64,000 bases of DNA, from NCBI GenBank assembly GCA_025359245.1, contig JANYGW010000135.1, forward strand, positions 52,348 through 116,347, written 5' to 3'. The position numbers and the translations under genes were made by a program. The DNA comes from Massilia sp. (lineage in GTDB: Bacteria > Pseudomonadota > Gammaproteobacteria > Burkholderiales > Burkholderiaceae_D). Positions within the stretch are counted from its first letter, which is position 1, and each line of letters begins with the position of its first letter. The notes beneath the pieces are model-generated. The model ran no database searches and had not been told where the DNA came from. It was given only the letters and a program-made list of their open reading frames with translations. Positions 8,727-22,840 of the stretch are shown one piece after another.

Positions 8727-9101
8727 ATGAAAATTCGCACCATCGCCGTAACGGCAATTGCCGCGCTTGCCGTGCAGGGCGCCAGCGCCCACGGTGGTGA
8801 CGGCCTCTGGTACATCAGTTCGGTGGGGCTGTGCATGGCGCAAGATGCCAGCTACGCGTCATTGCCGGCGCCGCGCATGTTCGCCCAGGATGAAAGCATT
8901 CCCCGATTTATCGCGGAGCTGCCGCCCGACTTCAAAAAATGCCTGGTGGCCCGCAAGGCGAAATCGGCGACGTTTTGCAAGATGCTGCTGACGATCGATC
9001 CCAATCCGGGCCCCTCGAACGAAGAACTCGACAAGTTCGCGCTCAAATATCGCAAAGACATCGACACGCTGCACGCGGTGAAGTGCGCAGCGATCAAGTG
9101 A
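8727..9101 (+). CDS. Exported hypothetical protein with four cysteines
   Basis: This 124-residue protein has a clear Sec signal peptide (MKIRTIAVTAIAALAVQGASA, cleavage after residue 21). The mature part of about 103 residues contains exactly four cysteines (36, 72, 84, 120), an arrangement that allows two disulfides in the periplasm. No domain is recognised. It converges on the single-domain response regulator gene, ending 3 bases from that gene's stop. A purine-rich CAAGGAATG before the start serves as a ribosome site. No function is proposed. Confidence 0.7.
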   Translation: MKIRTIAVTAIAALAVQGASAHGGDGLWYISSVGLCMAQDASYASLPAPRMFAQDESIPRFIAELPPDFKKCLVARKAKSATFCKMLLTIDPNPGPSNEELDKFALKYRKDIDTLHAVKCAAIK

Positions 9102-9104
9102 TCG

Positions 9105-9491
9105 CTAGTAATTGCTGTGTGGTCCAGCCATGGCCATCGAAATTGCCTGGACCAGCTCGCCGCCGCTGAAGGGCTTGCGCAGGAAATCGCTGCAACCGTG
9201 GTCGTAAGCGCGGGTCCGCGCGCCAGGGTCGTCGCCGCCGGTGATGAAGATGATGGGCACGCCGATGCCCTCTTTCTGCAAGCGGCGCTGCAAGTCCAGG
9301 CCCGACATGCCGTCGAGGCCGATATCGAGCAACATGCAGTCGAACCTGCTCAGGCCCATGCACGCGAGCAGGCGCTCGGCCGACACGAAGGTTTCGACCT
9401 CGTAGCCATGGGCGCGCAGCAGTCGGGCAAACGCCTGGTTGGCGGCAACGTCATCTTCAACCAGGGCAATGACGGGGGGCGACAGGTTCAT
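9105..9491 (-). CDS. Single-domain response regulator (receiver only)
   Basis: This 128-residue protein is a complete CheY-like receiver with no output domain. The acidic pocket is E12-D13-D14, the phospho-acceptor is D56 (CMLLDIGL), the switch Thr is T84 (IFITG) and the conserved Lys is K106 (FLRKPF). The sequence style resembles the receiver of FixJ/NarL-type regulators. Such stand-alone receivers act by protein-protein contact or as phosphate relays or sinks. No kinase gene is adjacent, so its partner is unknown. Confidence 0.88.
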   Translation of the reverse strand: MNLSPPVIALVEDDVAANQAFARLLRAHGYEVETFVSAERLLACMGLSRFDCMLLDIGLDGMSGLDLQRRLQKEGIGVPIIFITGGDDPGARTRAYDHGCSDFLRKPFSGGELVQAISMAMAGPHSNY

Positions 9492-9656
9492 ATTTCACAA
9501 ATAGAAATTGTTTTGAATGTCCCAATGTAAGCTGCGCCACCCTGCCTGTCACTGGTACCTTGGTACAGGTAGCAAGCCGTGGCCAAGTTGAAGGAGAGCG
9601 GCCGCTGAGGCTTTCACTGGACGGTTCGCCCCGCATTCATACGGAACGATTACGTC

Positions 9657-10520
9657 TTAGTGAAGGATGAAGTCCCGTTCGGCGATACTGTATCTGCGCC
9701 TGCCGAACGTGCCGTCAGCGCTCAGCGCCGCGATTTCGCGCCGCAGCGTCAGCAAGCGTTCGTGATATTGCGCGTCGCCGATGTGCAGCAGCGACTCGAG
9801 CGGATCGCCGCTTTGCAGTGCCGCGACGATTTCCGGACTCTTGGCCCGGCCCTGGTGACGGATGTCCGCGACCATCAGGCAGATGGCATCGGCGACGCCA
9901 TCGAGCTTGTACTGCTTCGCGTAGCCGACCATTTTTTCGCGAAAGTTGGCCACGCCCACGGCAATTTGGGTTTGCCTGTGCATCGGGTCGTTCTGGGCCC
10001 AGTGGATGAACCTGGCGGCCTGGATGATTTCGGTGTCTTCGATTTCCTTCAGCGAAGGATTCAGATAGTCGATCAGCAGTTCGGTCGATGTATCCGATTC
10101 CAGCGGCGAGATGCCATTGGCGCCTTCCTTGCAGATGCGATTCTGATCCAGCACCAGGTCCGGAAAATATTCCGCAGCCATCGGCAGTTTGAGCAGTGCC
10201 CGGAAATAGGTGACGAAGTCGCCGTTGGGGACATGCGCGGCGAACTGCAGGAACGAGAAGGTGAAATGCGCCCGATCGTAGGTGTTCAGCGTATGGTACA
10301 GCGCCCCTTCGGCCATCGCGGTCGGATGGATGAAGTCGGCCCAGAATCCGAACTCCGGCCTGAACGCCGCCCGATCGTATTTCTGCTGCGCGGTGCCGAC
10401 GGTATTCATCAAGCCCTTGCCGCCGTCGTAGGGAACACGGGCGCCGATATAAAAGCGCGCGTTATCGATCTTGCCGTAGTACTTGTTGCCGTCCTCGAGG
10501 GAAAAACTGACGATCTTCAT
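9657..10520 (-). CDS. Hypothetical protein, 287 residues, unrecognised
   Basis: I do not recognise this protein. It has no signal peptide or membrane segment and should be soluble and cytoplasmic. It is rich in aromatics in its first half (segments such as FGFWADF, HFTFSFLQF, DFVTYFRALL), which suggests a compact catalytic or ligand-binding fold. The C-terminal third is charged and helical (RREIAAL, RRRYSIAERDFILH). The ribosome site AAGGAG, 6 bases before the ATG, is strong, so the gene is very likely expressed. The upstream intergenic region is long and it appears to be transcribed alone. Confidence 0.75.
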   Translation of the reverse strand: MKIVSFSLEDGNKYYGKIDNARFYIGARVPYDGGKGLMNTVGTAQQKYDRAAFRPEFGFWADFIHPTAMAEGALYHTLNTYDRAHFTFSFLQFAAHVPNGDFVTYFRALLKLPMAAEYFPDLVLDQNRICKEGANGISPLESDTSTELLIDYLNPSLKEIEDTEIIQAARFIHWAQNDPMHRQTQIAVGVANFREKMVGYAKQYKLDGVADAICLMVADIRHQGRAKSPEIVAALQSGDPLESLLHIGDAQYHERLLTLRREIAALSADGTFGRRRYSIAERDFILH

Positions 10521-10856
10521 ACAGGACTCCTTATGGTGGAACTCCAGGAAAACCTTTGAACATCTTTGCCGGCAGGCGCGGGCAGCATCCAGTTATTTTT
10601 CAGTTTTTGGTCGTCCCCCCCGGTTGACGCAGCAAATTCAGGAAAGTCGATCAGCGAAGACGGATGCGGCGAACCAGGCGAACGCTGGTCATATCAACGG
10701 CAACGTTGATTACATGACCATACTGCCGCATTTTATTGAAGAATTTCTATCGAATTGTCACGCGTGGCGTCGTGCGACAGATGCGCGCCACAGCGGTATG
10801 CCGTCCGCATGGCGCGCACCGCAGTGCGCATGGTATCGGCCGTATGATCCGGCTGG
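10521..10856. other. 336-base intergenic region between the unknown gene and the catalase gene
   Basis: No gene is supported here. The right side of the unknown gene supplies its ribosome site (AAGGAG) at about 10525-10535. A perfect 9-base inverted repeat (10782-10790 and 10810-10818, 19-base loop) lies about 40 bases past the catalase stop. It has no T-run, so it is a weak terminator candidate at best. The stretch 10690-10760 is locally more AT-rich than the surroundings and could hold a promoter for the unknown gene. Confidence 0.5.
10782..10818. repeat. 9-base inverted repeat downstream of the catalase gene
   Basis: The arms are TGCGCGCCA (10782-10790) and TGGCGCGCA (10810-10818), a perfect match around a 19-base loop. 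The minus-strand transcript of the catalase gene would form this stem about 40 bases after the stop. No U-run follows, so it may protect the 3' end or be chance in GC-rich DNA. Confidence 0.35.
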
Positions 10857-12944
10857 TCAGGCCAGCGTGCGGACCGACTTTTCGCGCGCCCACTGGCGTG
10901 ACTTGGCCGCCGTCACGAAGCGCCGCACATCGTCGGCGTCGACGACGCCGTCATCCTTGACCACGCCCGCCTTTTTCAGCAGCTGCTGCGCGCCGCTGTC
11001 GGCGGCGATCGCCTTCAGGTGGCCGAACGCATCGCGGACAAAATCGACCGCCGCCGCCTCCGTGCACAAGACGCTGGCCGCATCTGCGCTGAGCACGACG
11101 GCGACCGCGTCGAACAGCACCGACGGCGTGCCGGCCAGCTGGCCGTCGACCTTCAGGCGCGACTTGTCCGACAGCGTTACCTGGCCGATGCGCGGGGCAA
11201 TCACCTTGTGGCTGGCGCCGGCCTTGCCGATTGCCGCAATCAGCGCATCGATCGCGCCGCGCTCGGAGCCGTCGGCCACGAGCAGGCCGATTGCGCGCCC
11301 TTCCAGCGTGGCCTTCATCTTGCCGATGATTTGCAGGGCCGGCGACGGATCGAATTGCTGGACCGGCACCGTCGTCGGCGGCAGGTCGGGCAAGCCCTCC
11401 ATGCCCAGCCCGGTGGCCACGCGCCGGGCCAGGTCGGCGTCGATGTGACGCAGATGGCCCACCACCGCCGCGCGGATATGGGGATGCTCGACCTTGGACA
11501 GTTCGAACACCAGCGCCGACGCCATGTGGGCTTGCTCGACTGCGCTCTGGCTGATGTAGAACTGGCGCGGCTGGCTGTAATGGTCGCTGAACGATTCAGC
11601 GCGGATCCTGGCCTTGCTGCCGCTCTCGTGCGTGTCCGCGCTGCGAAATCCGGCCAGGCTCTCGCGCGGGCCGTCGGTCGACAGCGAGTTCGGTTCATAG
11701 GCGACGCGCCCGCGCGGCTGGGCCATCTGCATGTGGCCGTCGCGCTGCTGATTGGCGAACGGGCACTTCGGCGCATTGACCGGGATCTGATGGAAATTCG
11801 GCGAACCCAGGCGCGACAGCTGCGTGTCGAGGTACGAAAACAGGCGCCCCTGCAACAGCGGATCGTTCGAAAAATCGATGCCCGGCACGACATGCGATGG
11901 ACAGAAAGCGACCTGCTCGGTTTCGGCGAAGAAATTGTCGGGCCAGCGGTTCAACACCATGCGCCCGATCACCTTCAAGGGAATCAGTTCCTCGGGGATC
12001 AGTTTGGTCGCGTCGAGGTGGTCGAACGGAAAGGCATCGGCCTGCTTTTCGGTAAATAGCTGCACCGCCAGCTCCCATTCCGGAAAGCGGCCTGCGCTGA
12101 TGGCCTCGAACATGTCGCGCCGGTGGAAATCCGGATCGGCGCCGGCGATCTTGACGGTTTCGTCCCAGACGGTCGACTGCAGGCCCAGCGTCGGGCGCCA
12201 GTGGAACTTGACGAAGGTCGGCTGGCCATCTTCATTGAGCAGGCGAAACGAATGCACGCCGAAGCCTTCCATCATGCGCAGCGAGCGCGGCAGCGTACGG
12301 TCGGACATGGCCCACATCACCATGTGCATCGATTCCGGCGTCAGCGAAATGAAGTCCCAGAACGTGTCGTGCGCCGTTGCCGCTTGCGGGAAGCCGCGGT
12401 CCGGTTCCATCTTGACCGCATGGACCAGGTCGGGAAACTTGATGGCATCCTGGATGAAAAACACGGGAATGTTATTGCCCACCAGGTCCCAGTTGCCCTC
12501 CTTGGTATACAGCTTGACGGCGAAACCGCGTACATCGCGCGGCGTGTCGGCCGAGCCGGAGCCGCCGGCCACGGTCGAGAACCGGGCAAACACGGGGGTC
12601 TGCTGGCCCACTTCGGTCAGGATGTTCGCATTGGTGTAGGCGGCCAGCGACTCGGTCAATTCAAAGTAGCCGTGCACGCCGGTGCCGCGCGCATGGACGA
12701 TGCGCTCCGGGATCCGTTCATGGTCGAAATGGGTGATTTTTTCGCGCAGGATGAAGTCTTCCAGCAGCGTGGGGCCGCGCGCATGCGCACGCAAGGAATT
12801 TTGATTGTCGGAAACGGGAACGCCCTGATTGGTGCTGAGCGCGGCGCCGTGGGACTGCTGGTGCCATTCGCCACCATTGCCGACGCTGGTCGACTGCCCG
12901 TTTTTCTTGCCACTGCCGTTAGCACCATCTTTCGTTTTCGCCAT
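10857..12944 (-). CDS. katE: Large-subunit (clade 2, HPII-like) monofunctional catalase
   Basis: This 695-residue haem catalase decomposes H2O2 in the cytoplasm. The catalytic His is H84 ([13 protein letters not shown]), the catalytic Asn is N157 ([12 protein letters not shown]) and the proximal haem-ligand Tyr is Y371 (RLFSYLDTQ). The roughly 150-residue C-terminal flavodoxin/DJ-1-like domain that marks large catalases is present (from about residue 545). The N-terminal extension is polar and rich in Gly/Lys/Asn. The start at 12944 has a strong GGAGG. The position equal to HPII His392, which cross-links to the haem Tyr in E. coli, is Cys348 here. A plausible sigma-70 promoter lies at 12999-13026. 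Confidence 0.95.
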   Translation of the reverse strand: MAKTKDGANGSGKKNGQSTSVGNGGEWHQQSHGAALSTNQGVPVSDNQNSLRAHARGPTLLEDFILREKITHFDHERIPERIVHARGTGVHGYFELTESLAAYTNANILTEVGQQTPVFARFSTVAGGSGSADTPRDVRGFAVKLYTKEGNWDLVGNNIPVFFIQDAIKFPDLVHAVKMEPDRGFPQAATAHDTFWDFISLTPESMHMVMWAMSDRTLPRSLRMMEGFGVHSFRLLNEDGQPTFVKFHWRPTLGLQSTVWDETVKIAGADPDFHRRDMFEAISAGRFPEWELAVQLFTEKQADAFPFDHLDATKLIPEELIPLKVIGRMVLNRWPDNFFAETEQVAFCPSHVVPGIDFSNDPLLQGRLFSYLDTQLSRLGSPNFHQIPVNAPKCPFANQQRDGHMQMAQPRGRVAYEPNSLSTDGPRESLAGFRSADTHESGSKARIRAESFSDHYSQPRQFYISQSAVEQAHMASALVFELSKVEHPHIRAAVVGHLRHIDADLARRVATGLGMEGLPDLPPTTVPVQQFDPSPALQIIGKMKATLEGRAIGLLVADGSERGAIDALIAAIGKAGASHKVIAPRIGQVTLSDKSRLKVDGQLAGTPSVLFDAVAVVLSADAASVLCTEAAAVDFVRDAFGHLKAIAADSGAQQLLKKAGVVKDDGVVDADDVRRFVTAAKSRQWAREKSVRTLA

Positions 12945-12998
12945 GGAATTTTCCTCCAAAGTGGTCAAAATCTGCGCGTCGGCGCAGCGCTGGTGACG

Positions 12999-13026
12999 AG
13001 TATAGTGGCTGGTGGCGTGCGCACAA
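12999..13026 (-). promoter_or_regulatory. Candidate sigma-70 promoter of the catalase gene
   Basis: On the minus strand TTGTGC (13026-13021) is followed by a 16-base spacer and TATACT (13004-12999). Transcription would start about 45-50 bases upstream of the catalase ATG. The flanking DNA upstream (13027-13060) is unusually AT-rich for this genome, as expected for an UP element or a regulator site such as OxyR. Confidence 0.45.
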
Positions 13027-13128
13027 TTGCAATAATTTTTAATTAAGCATATTTTTTTACTATCGCCACGATAGGCTGTCATAAAAGCAGAGAGGAAGCC
13101 GGATCTTGCCATCAACCGCTCCGCCCCC

Positions 13129-17503
<4,375 letters not shown>

Positions 17504-17511
<8 letters not shown>

Positions 17512-18214
17512 TCGAATAGCGCACGCGGTAGGGCTTGAAGCCGAGGCGCCGCTTGAAGTCCTGCAGGCCCGGCCGCGCGCCCAGGTAGCTGTCGTACATG
17601 AAGTAGTCCATCCTGCCTTCGTCGATCAGCAGGCAGATGATTTCGGCCAGCAGAAAATACATGGTGCCGTCGTTGTTGCGGTAGCCGAGCAGTTGATCGG
17701 TGGCGGCAAAATTGCCATACACGCCAAGGCGGCAATAGGCGACCAGACGGCCATGTTCGCTGATGACGCCGTAGAAACGGTGGTGTGCCAGAGTGGTCGC
17801 CGGGGCGGGCTTTTTCAGGTAGGCCTGATCCATTGGCCGGCCCTGCCGCTCGCTCATCGAGATATTGATGGCGTAGATATCGTCCAAAAAGTCGTTGCGG
17901 TCCAGCTCACGCAACACATAGCCGCGCGACTTGGCGCGCTTGCAGTGGTGGCCTGCAAAGTCTTTTTCCCTGACGCTCTCGACGTAGGCGACGCGCGTGG
18001 CGAAAGCGCGCAGGTCGATCAGTGCGATGCCGAGCGACTTGTTGCGTATCAGGTAGTAGCGCGGATGGCGCTTGGTGAACGCGGCATGCGTGGCCCGAAT
18101 GTTCGCGTGATCGATCTGCGCGTCGAAATGCAGCTTCGCCACCGGCAGGCGGACGATGTGCGCCCCCAGCCGGATCAGCCGCATCAAGCTTCGCAAGACA
18201 TCAACGATGGCCAT
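17504..18214 (-). CDS. GNAT-fold-like protein of unknown substrate
   Basis: This 236-residue soluble protein is most like an N-acyltransferase. The C-terminal half contains a strand-rich core (FYGVISEHGRLVAYCRLGVYG) and a final helix-strand unit (GLQDFKRRLGFKPYRVRYSI), which resembles the end of GNAT or FemAB-like domains. I cannot identify the acetyl-CoA loop with certainty. The start at 18214 has AAAGGAG seven bases upstream. The gene converges on the helicase gene, and the two stops share the palindrome TCAATTGA (17504-17511). Confidence 0.6.
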
Positions 18215-18414
18215 TTGGGCTCCTTTGCGCGCAATCAGCTGGCGCTGCAGGACCCTGCACGCACGCTGGCAGACGCATGGAAAACACACGCCTTAGCGCG
18301 CGCGAAGTCCGTTCTTATGATCGTTCAGCCGATGATCCGTTCAGTGTTGACGGCAAAATCATTGCTAACCCGACGATACGCGACGCCCTGCTGTGGATCG
18401 ATCGCGGCCCTTGA

Positions 18415-20067
18415 TCACACGCGGCGGCGGGCGTCGGCATCGGATGGCGCCGCCACGGCCAGCAGGGCGCGCGCCGGTGCCTTGCCGCCCATGCGACGCG
18501 GCGGCGCTGGCGGCGCGTCCTGCTGCTGGTCGAGCCGGAACACGCCCACCACCTGCAACAGCATGCCGGACTGCTCCTGCAGGCTGGCGGCCGCGGCGGC
18601 CGCTTCCTCCACCAGCGCTGCATTCTGTTGCGTGACCGAGTCCATTTGCGCGATCGCCTGGTTCACTTGCGCAATGCCGGCGCTCTGTTCGGCGCTGGCC
18701 ACGCTGATCTCGCCGATAATGGCGGCCACCCGGCGCACGCTGGCCACGACCTCGTCCATCGTGCTGCCGGCGTCGAGCACCAGCTTGCTGCCGAGCGCGA
18801 CCTGGTCGACCGACGCGCCGATCAGCGTCTTGATTTCGCGCGCGGCCGCGGCGCTGCGCTGGGCCAGGTTGCGCACCTCGCTGGCGACGACGGCGAAACC
18901 GCGGCCCTGTTCACCGGCGCGCGCGGCCTCGACCGCGGCGTTCAACGCCAGGATATTGGTCTGGAAAGCGATGCCATCGATGACGCTGATGATGTCGACG
19001 ATCTTCTTCGACGCGTCGTTGATCCCGGCCATCGTGGTGACCACTTGCGACACTACGGCGCCACCCTTGAGCGCCACCTCGGACGCGGACGCGGCCAGCA
19101 CATTGGCCTGGCGCGCATTGTCGGCATTCTGGCTGACGGTGGTGGTCAATTCTTCCATCGAGGCGGCGGTCTCTTCCAGCGAACTGGCTTGCTCTTCGGT
19201 GCGCGAGGACAGGTCGAGGTTGCCGGCCGCGATCTGGGCCGAGGCGGTGGCGATCGTATCGGTCCCGCTGCGCACATTGCCGACGATTTTGACCAGGCTG
19301 CCATTCATGTCCTTGAGCGCCTGCATCAGGCGGCCCGTTTCGTCACCCGAGCGCACCTCGATGCGCTGGCCCAGGTCGCCGGCGGCGATGCCTCCGGCGA
19401 TCTTGACCGCCGCGTTCAGCGGACGCGAGATGGAGCGGATCAGCCAGATGCCCACCAACAGCGACAGCAGCAAGCCAAACAGCACGCCGCCGATGCAGCT
19501 GGCCCGTACCAGCCGATAGGTCTGCTGCGATTGTTCGTACTCGGTCTTGGCGACGCGCAGCTGCAGCTTGAGCAAGGCATTGACGCCTTCGCGCACGGGC
19601 AGGAACAGCTGCGTCAACGGTCCGTGCACGAAGCTGGTGGCGAGCGCGATATCGCCGGCCCGCAGCGCCGCCATGGCCGGCGTGAGCGCGGTGCCGATGA
19701 AATGGGTGCGGCTCTCGGTAAAGTGCGCGGCCAGGGTTTGTTCCTCGGGCGTGAGCTCGGTTGCCATATAGGCGGCCCAGACCTCGCCCACGGTGCGGAT
19801 GTTCTGCTCGACCTCATCCATCTGGCGCGCCGCCGCGGCCGGATCGCCGGAGACAGCCTTGGCAATGATCAGCTGATTGACGTTCATGAGGCGGACCACC
19901 TGGTCCAGCTGGCCCATGGCCATCAGGCGGTCGTCATACATGCTCTGCGTGGTGCGGTTGGCGATGCCGAGGCTGACGATGCCGATCAACGCGCCAACGA
20001 GCAATTGCAGTGACAGGAAGCCGATCACGAAGACCAGGCGCGACTTGATGCTGAGGTTCTTGAACAT
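18415..20067 (-). CDS. Methyl-accepting chemotaxis protein
   Basis: This transmembrane chemoreceptor has about 550 residues. It has an N-terminal membrane helix (about 10-30), a periplasmic four-helix-bundle ligand domain of about 160 residues, a second membrane helix (about 190-210), a HAMP domain, and a cytoplasmic signalling coiled coil. The hairpin tip ([23 protein letters not shown]) is the diagnostic CheA/CheW-contact region. The C-terminus ends in an Arg-rich tail without an NWETF-like CheR tether. The start at 20067 (MFKNLS...) has GGGAT upstream; the ATG at 20079 lacks a ribosome site. No che genes are nearby. Confidence 0.93.
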   Translation of the reverse strand: MFKNLSIKSRLVFVIGFLSLQLLVGALIGIVSLGIANRTTQSMYDDRLMAMGQLDQVVRLMNVNQLIIAKAVSGDPAAAARQMDEVEQNIRTVGEVWAAYMATELTPEEQTLAAHFTESRTHFIGTALTPAMAALRAGDIALATSFVHGPLTQLFLPVREGVNALLKLQLRVAKTEYEQSQQTYRLVRASCIGGVLFGLLLSLLVGIWLIRSISRPLNAAVKIAGGIAAGDLGQRIEVRSGDETGRLMQALKDMNGSLVKIVGNVRSGTDTIATASAQIAAGNLDLSSRTEEQASSLEETAASMEELTTTVSQNADNARQANVLAASASEVALKGGAVVSQVVTTMAGINDASKKIVDIISVIDGIAFQTNILALNAAVEAARAGEQGRGFAVVASEVRNLAQRSAAAAREIKTLIGASVDQVALGSKLVLDAGSTMDEVVASVRRVAAIIGEISVASAEQSAGIAQVNQAIAQMDSVTQQNAALVEEAAAAAASLQEQSGMLLQVVGVFRLDQQQDAPPAPPRRMGGKAPARALLAVAAPSDADARRRV

Positions 20068-20248
20068 TGCGTATCCCATCGGTGAAGACTGCGACGTCGG
20101 CCAGGCTGGCGGCGCCTTCGCAGCGCGTGCTGATCGGTCCAGTGTAGGGAGCGGCGCGGTGATTTCAAATGGGCATGATGGACACGAGCGGCAACATCGG
20201 ACCTAGCGCGCCTACGCCTTTATGCCTATGCGGCGCGGGCGCAAGCAA

Positions 20249-21490
20249 TCAGAAGCGCCAGCGCAATGAGGTTGTCACGCTGTTGCCCGCCTGGTAGGCC
20301 GCCGCGCCGACCAGCACGCGGGCCGGGCGCGTACTGCGCACTGACAGCAGTTCGCTGACGACGCTGAGCGAGCTGTTCACGTCGTACAGATAGGCGAACG
20401 CCACGGCGCTGCCCTGCTCGCTGTTGGGGTCGGATGCAATATTGTCATGTTCGCGCGTGGCGAACCGGTCGTAGCGCACGGTCAGCGTTCCCGGTCCGAG
20501 CCGGTGGCTGGCCAGGCCGTACCAGGCGCGGAAGTCGACTCCGGCGGCCTGGGCCCCCATCCTCGTTTCGCCCGCCATGTATTGGCATAACCATTCCCAT
20601 TGGCCCGCGGTGCGCAGGCGCAGCCCGGCATGGTCGAACCGCGTGGCCCAGCTGTATTGGCCAGCCTTGACCACCAGCGGATCGCCGCGGTTGTCGTAGT
20701 GCAGCAGCGTCACTTCGGCCGTATCGGCGTACCCATAGTTGACGCCGACGTAGAAGCCGGCGCGGCCATCGATCTCGCGGAACACATGGATGTCGCGCGT
20801 TTGCTTGTTGATCGCCCCATCGGCGCGATAGACCGGCAAGTCGGCCAGTTGGATCGCCTCGCTTGCACCGCTGATGCGGTCGCCGACGCTCCAGCCGCGC
20901 CACGCCAGCAGCGTGCCGGCCGGATCGTTGCCATTGAAAATGGCGGCGGTGAAGCCGATAGCGTGCGGCGATCCGGTGGCGCGGCCGCGATGGGTCAGCG
21001 TCAGTTCGGCGCCCCTGGTCTTCAGTTCTTCGCCGACCCAGTTGTTCAGCGCCGAAGCAGACAGCGTGCGGGTCGGGGTCCACGTCAGGCGCGCGTAGTC
21101 GATCTCCTGGTTCAGCGGCGGAAAAAACAGGCCGGCCCTGGCGCGCACTTTCCATGGCCCGGCGGGCACCGGGTTCCAGCCGACCCAGGCCTCCTGCAAG
21201 TCAAACAGGTGGCGCCGGTCGTCGCTGGCATTGATGACGGCAAAGCCGGACAGCGCATCGCTCAATTCCTGTTCGGCCGCGACGATACCTTGTCCCAGCC
21301 GCACTGGCGCGCCGCCGGCCCAGCGCGTCTTGCCCATGCCGTCCAGGGTCCAGCTGCGCTCGCCATTGTCGTGCAGCGCGCGCACATCGAGCAGGCCGCT
21401 CAGTTCGATGCCGTGGGCGGTGCATGGCAACGCCAGGCCAAGCAGCATGGACCAATACAAGGGGTGGCAAAGGAAGGAACGTGTCAACAT
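20249..21490 (-). CDS. Predicted outer-membrane beta-barrel protein
   Basis: This 413-residue exported protein has a signal peptide (cleavage near CTAHGIE, about residue 27). The mature part alternates amphipathic strands rich in aromatic residues and ends in SLRWRF with the C-terminal Phe that directs barrels to BamA. It looks like a porin-type or DUF-type channel, but I do not recognise the exact family. It starts 31 bases after the stop of the Tat-exported redoxin gene on the same strand, so the two are likely cotranscribed with the AhpD-like gene. Confidence 0.7.
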   Translation of the reverse strand: MLTRSFLCHPLYWSMLLGLALPCTAHGIELSGLLDVRALHDNGERSWTLDGMGKTRWAGGAPVRLGQGIVAAEQELSDALSGFAVINASDDRRHLFDLQEAWVGWNPVPAGPWKVRARAGLFFPPLNQEIDYARLTWTPTRTLSASALNNWVGEELKTRGAELTLTHRGRATGSPHAIGFTAAIFNGNDPAGTLLAWRGWSVGDRISGASEAIQLADLPVYRADGAINKQTRDIHVFREIDGRAGFYVGVNYGYADTAEVTLLHYDNRGDPLVVKAGQYSWATRFDHAGLRLRTAGQWEWLCQYMAGETRMGAQAAGVDFRAWYGLASHRLGPGTLTVRYDRFATREHDNIASDPNSEQGSAVAFAYLYDVNSSLSVVSELLSVRSTRPARVLVGAAAYQAGNSVTTSLRWRF

Positions 21491-21521
21491 CGCCTATTAT
21501 TGCCGATGCCAGGCAAGCGTG

Positions 21522-22037
21522 TCATCCCAGGTTGGTCCACAGCTCATCCCAGTCGTCGGCCTTGAAGATGCCGTTGCGGCGCAGCACCAGCCGATGCGCC
21601 TTGTCGAGCACGAAATGGGTAGGCTGCGACAGCATTGCGCCGAAATTGTCGCGATGCTCCTTGGCGCCGCGCCACGCGATCGGGAAATGCTGGCCGGCCG
21701 GAATGGTCTTGTCCAGCAGCGCGACATACTCGGCCAGCACGGCGCGGCTGCTGTCGAGGTTGACGCCGATGTTGACGTAATTGCGCGACCGGTTGGCGCC
21801 GTAGAACTCGCGCATCAGGCGCAAATCGTTGGTGCACGGGATGCATTCGACGGTGAAGAAGCTGATCAGGCAAGCCCTGCCCGCATACTGCTGCAGGTCG
21901 ATCGCTTTGCCGGCCACATCAACGCCGCGCAACACGAACGGTGTGGCGGCCGGGGCCTTTTGCGCCAGCACCGCCGGCGCCACCAGCAAGCCGGCCGCGG
22001 CGGCGCCGACCGAGCGCAGGAAATCTCGGCGCCGCAT
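21522..22037 (-). CDS. Tat-exported thioredoxin-like redoxin
   Basis: This 171-residue periplasmic protein has a twin-arginine signal (RRRDFLRS then a hydrophobic stretch to VLAQ, about residue 26) and a thioredoxin/AhpC-TSA-like fold. The redox pair is C65-x-x-C68 in FFTVECIPCTND, in the position of TlpA/SCO-type active sites. The downstream PTHFVLDKAHR segment corresponds to the cis-Pro region. A GTG at 22043, overlapping the stop of the upstream gene (GTGA), is an equally possible start (173 residues). Folding before export fits a cofactor or a preformed disulfide. It is the middle gene of an apparent three-gene operon. Confidence 0.8.
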   Translation of the reverse strand: MRRRDFLRSVGAAAAGLLVAPAVLAQKAPAATPFVLRGVDVAGKAIDLQQYAGRACLISFFTVECIPCTNDLRLMREFYGANRSRNYVNIGVNLDSSRAVLAEYVALLDKTIPAGQHFPIAWRGAKEHRDNFGAMLSQPTHFVLDKAHRLVLRRNGIFKADDWDELWTNLG

Positions 22038-22039
22038 GT

Positions 22040-22585
22040 TCACGCAGCCAGTCGGGCGGCCGCGGGAAAGTCCAGATCCGTTTGGGCGACGTTGTTGATG
22101 TAGTTGGTCAGCACGTTCAGGGCCACATTCAGAACGATTTCGACGACGGCGGCATCATCGAAACCGGCTGCCCGCACGGCCGCCAGGTCGTCGCGGTCGA
22201 CGTGACCGCGTTCGGCAACGACGCGCTGCGCGAACCGCAGGGCGGCGGCGGCCCGGGCGTCCGCCGAGGTGGCACCGCGCGCGGCGGCGATTTCCGCATC
22301 GCTCAGCTTGGCCAGGTTGGTCCCCAGGTAGCTGTGGGCAGCCAGGCAGTAGTCGCAGCCGTTCAATTCGGCGGTCGCCAGCGCAATCCGTTCGCGCAGC
22401 TGCAGGTCCAGCACGCCTTTGGCCATGGCGCCGTTCAAGGACAGGTAGCCTTCCAGCGCCGCCGGGCTGTTGCCGACCATTTTCATCAGGTTCGGGACGA
22501 CGCCCAGTTGTTTCAAAACAGCGTCAAGCAAAGGCTTCGATGCGGCTGGCGATGCGTCGACGGAAGGGATGGCGATACGGCTCAT
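22040..22585 (-). CDS. Carboxymuconolactone decarboxylase/AhpD-like protein
   Basis: This 181-residue cytoplasmic protein is all-helical and has the AhpD core motif E73-xxx-C77-xx-C80-xxx-H84 (ELNGCDYCLAAH). The motif marks alkylhydroperoxidase-type members of the family rather than true decarboxylases. It should act as a thiol-based peroxidase or disulfide reductase. AGGAG lies 5 bases before the ATG. Its stop overlaps the possible GTG start of the Tat redoxin, which suggests coupled expression. It is divergent from the YncE-like gene across 255 bases. Confidence 0.88.
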   Translation of the reverse strand: MSRIAIPSVDASPAASKPLLDAVLKQLGVVPNLMKMVGNSPAALEGYLSLNGAMAKGVLDLQLRERIALATAELNGCDYCLAAHSYLGTNLAKLSDAEIAAARGATSADARAAAALRFAQRVVAERGHVDRDDLAAVRAAGFDDAAVVEIVLNVALNVLTNYINNVAQTDLDFPAAARLAA

Positions 22586-22840
22586 GGAGTACTCCTAAGT
22601 GGTCATTATGGACGCTGAAGCAGCGCAGGTAAGCACTATAGGGCTGAACGACCAGGACAAGAATACCCATTTATTGCAATTGATTCTTCCAATTTATGAA
22701 ATAATTAAATCGTGAAATTCCGCTCCTTGAAGTGCATGCAGCCAATCAGGCCGGTGCGCCGAACGCGTCTTTTTTCATCGACACAAGCGAATAAGCTCGT
22801 GCATACTTGGCACCCATTTCATCATTCCAGGAGTCTGAAC

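Noticed and set aside
22650..22710. AT-rich segment with short repeats (TTGCAATT, AATTG...CAATT) between the divergent genes
   Set aside because: It is probably promoter DNA, but the repeats are too short and irregular to call an operator.
22712..22840. N-terminal extension of the YncE-like gene
   Set aside because: The extension has no ribosome site. The internal ATG at 22841 has AGGAG and begins a proper signal peptide.
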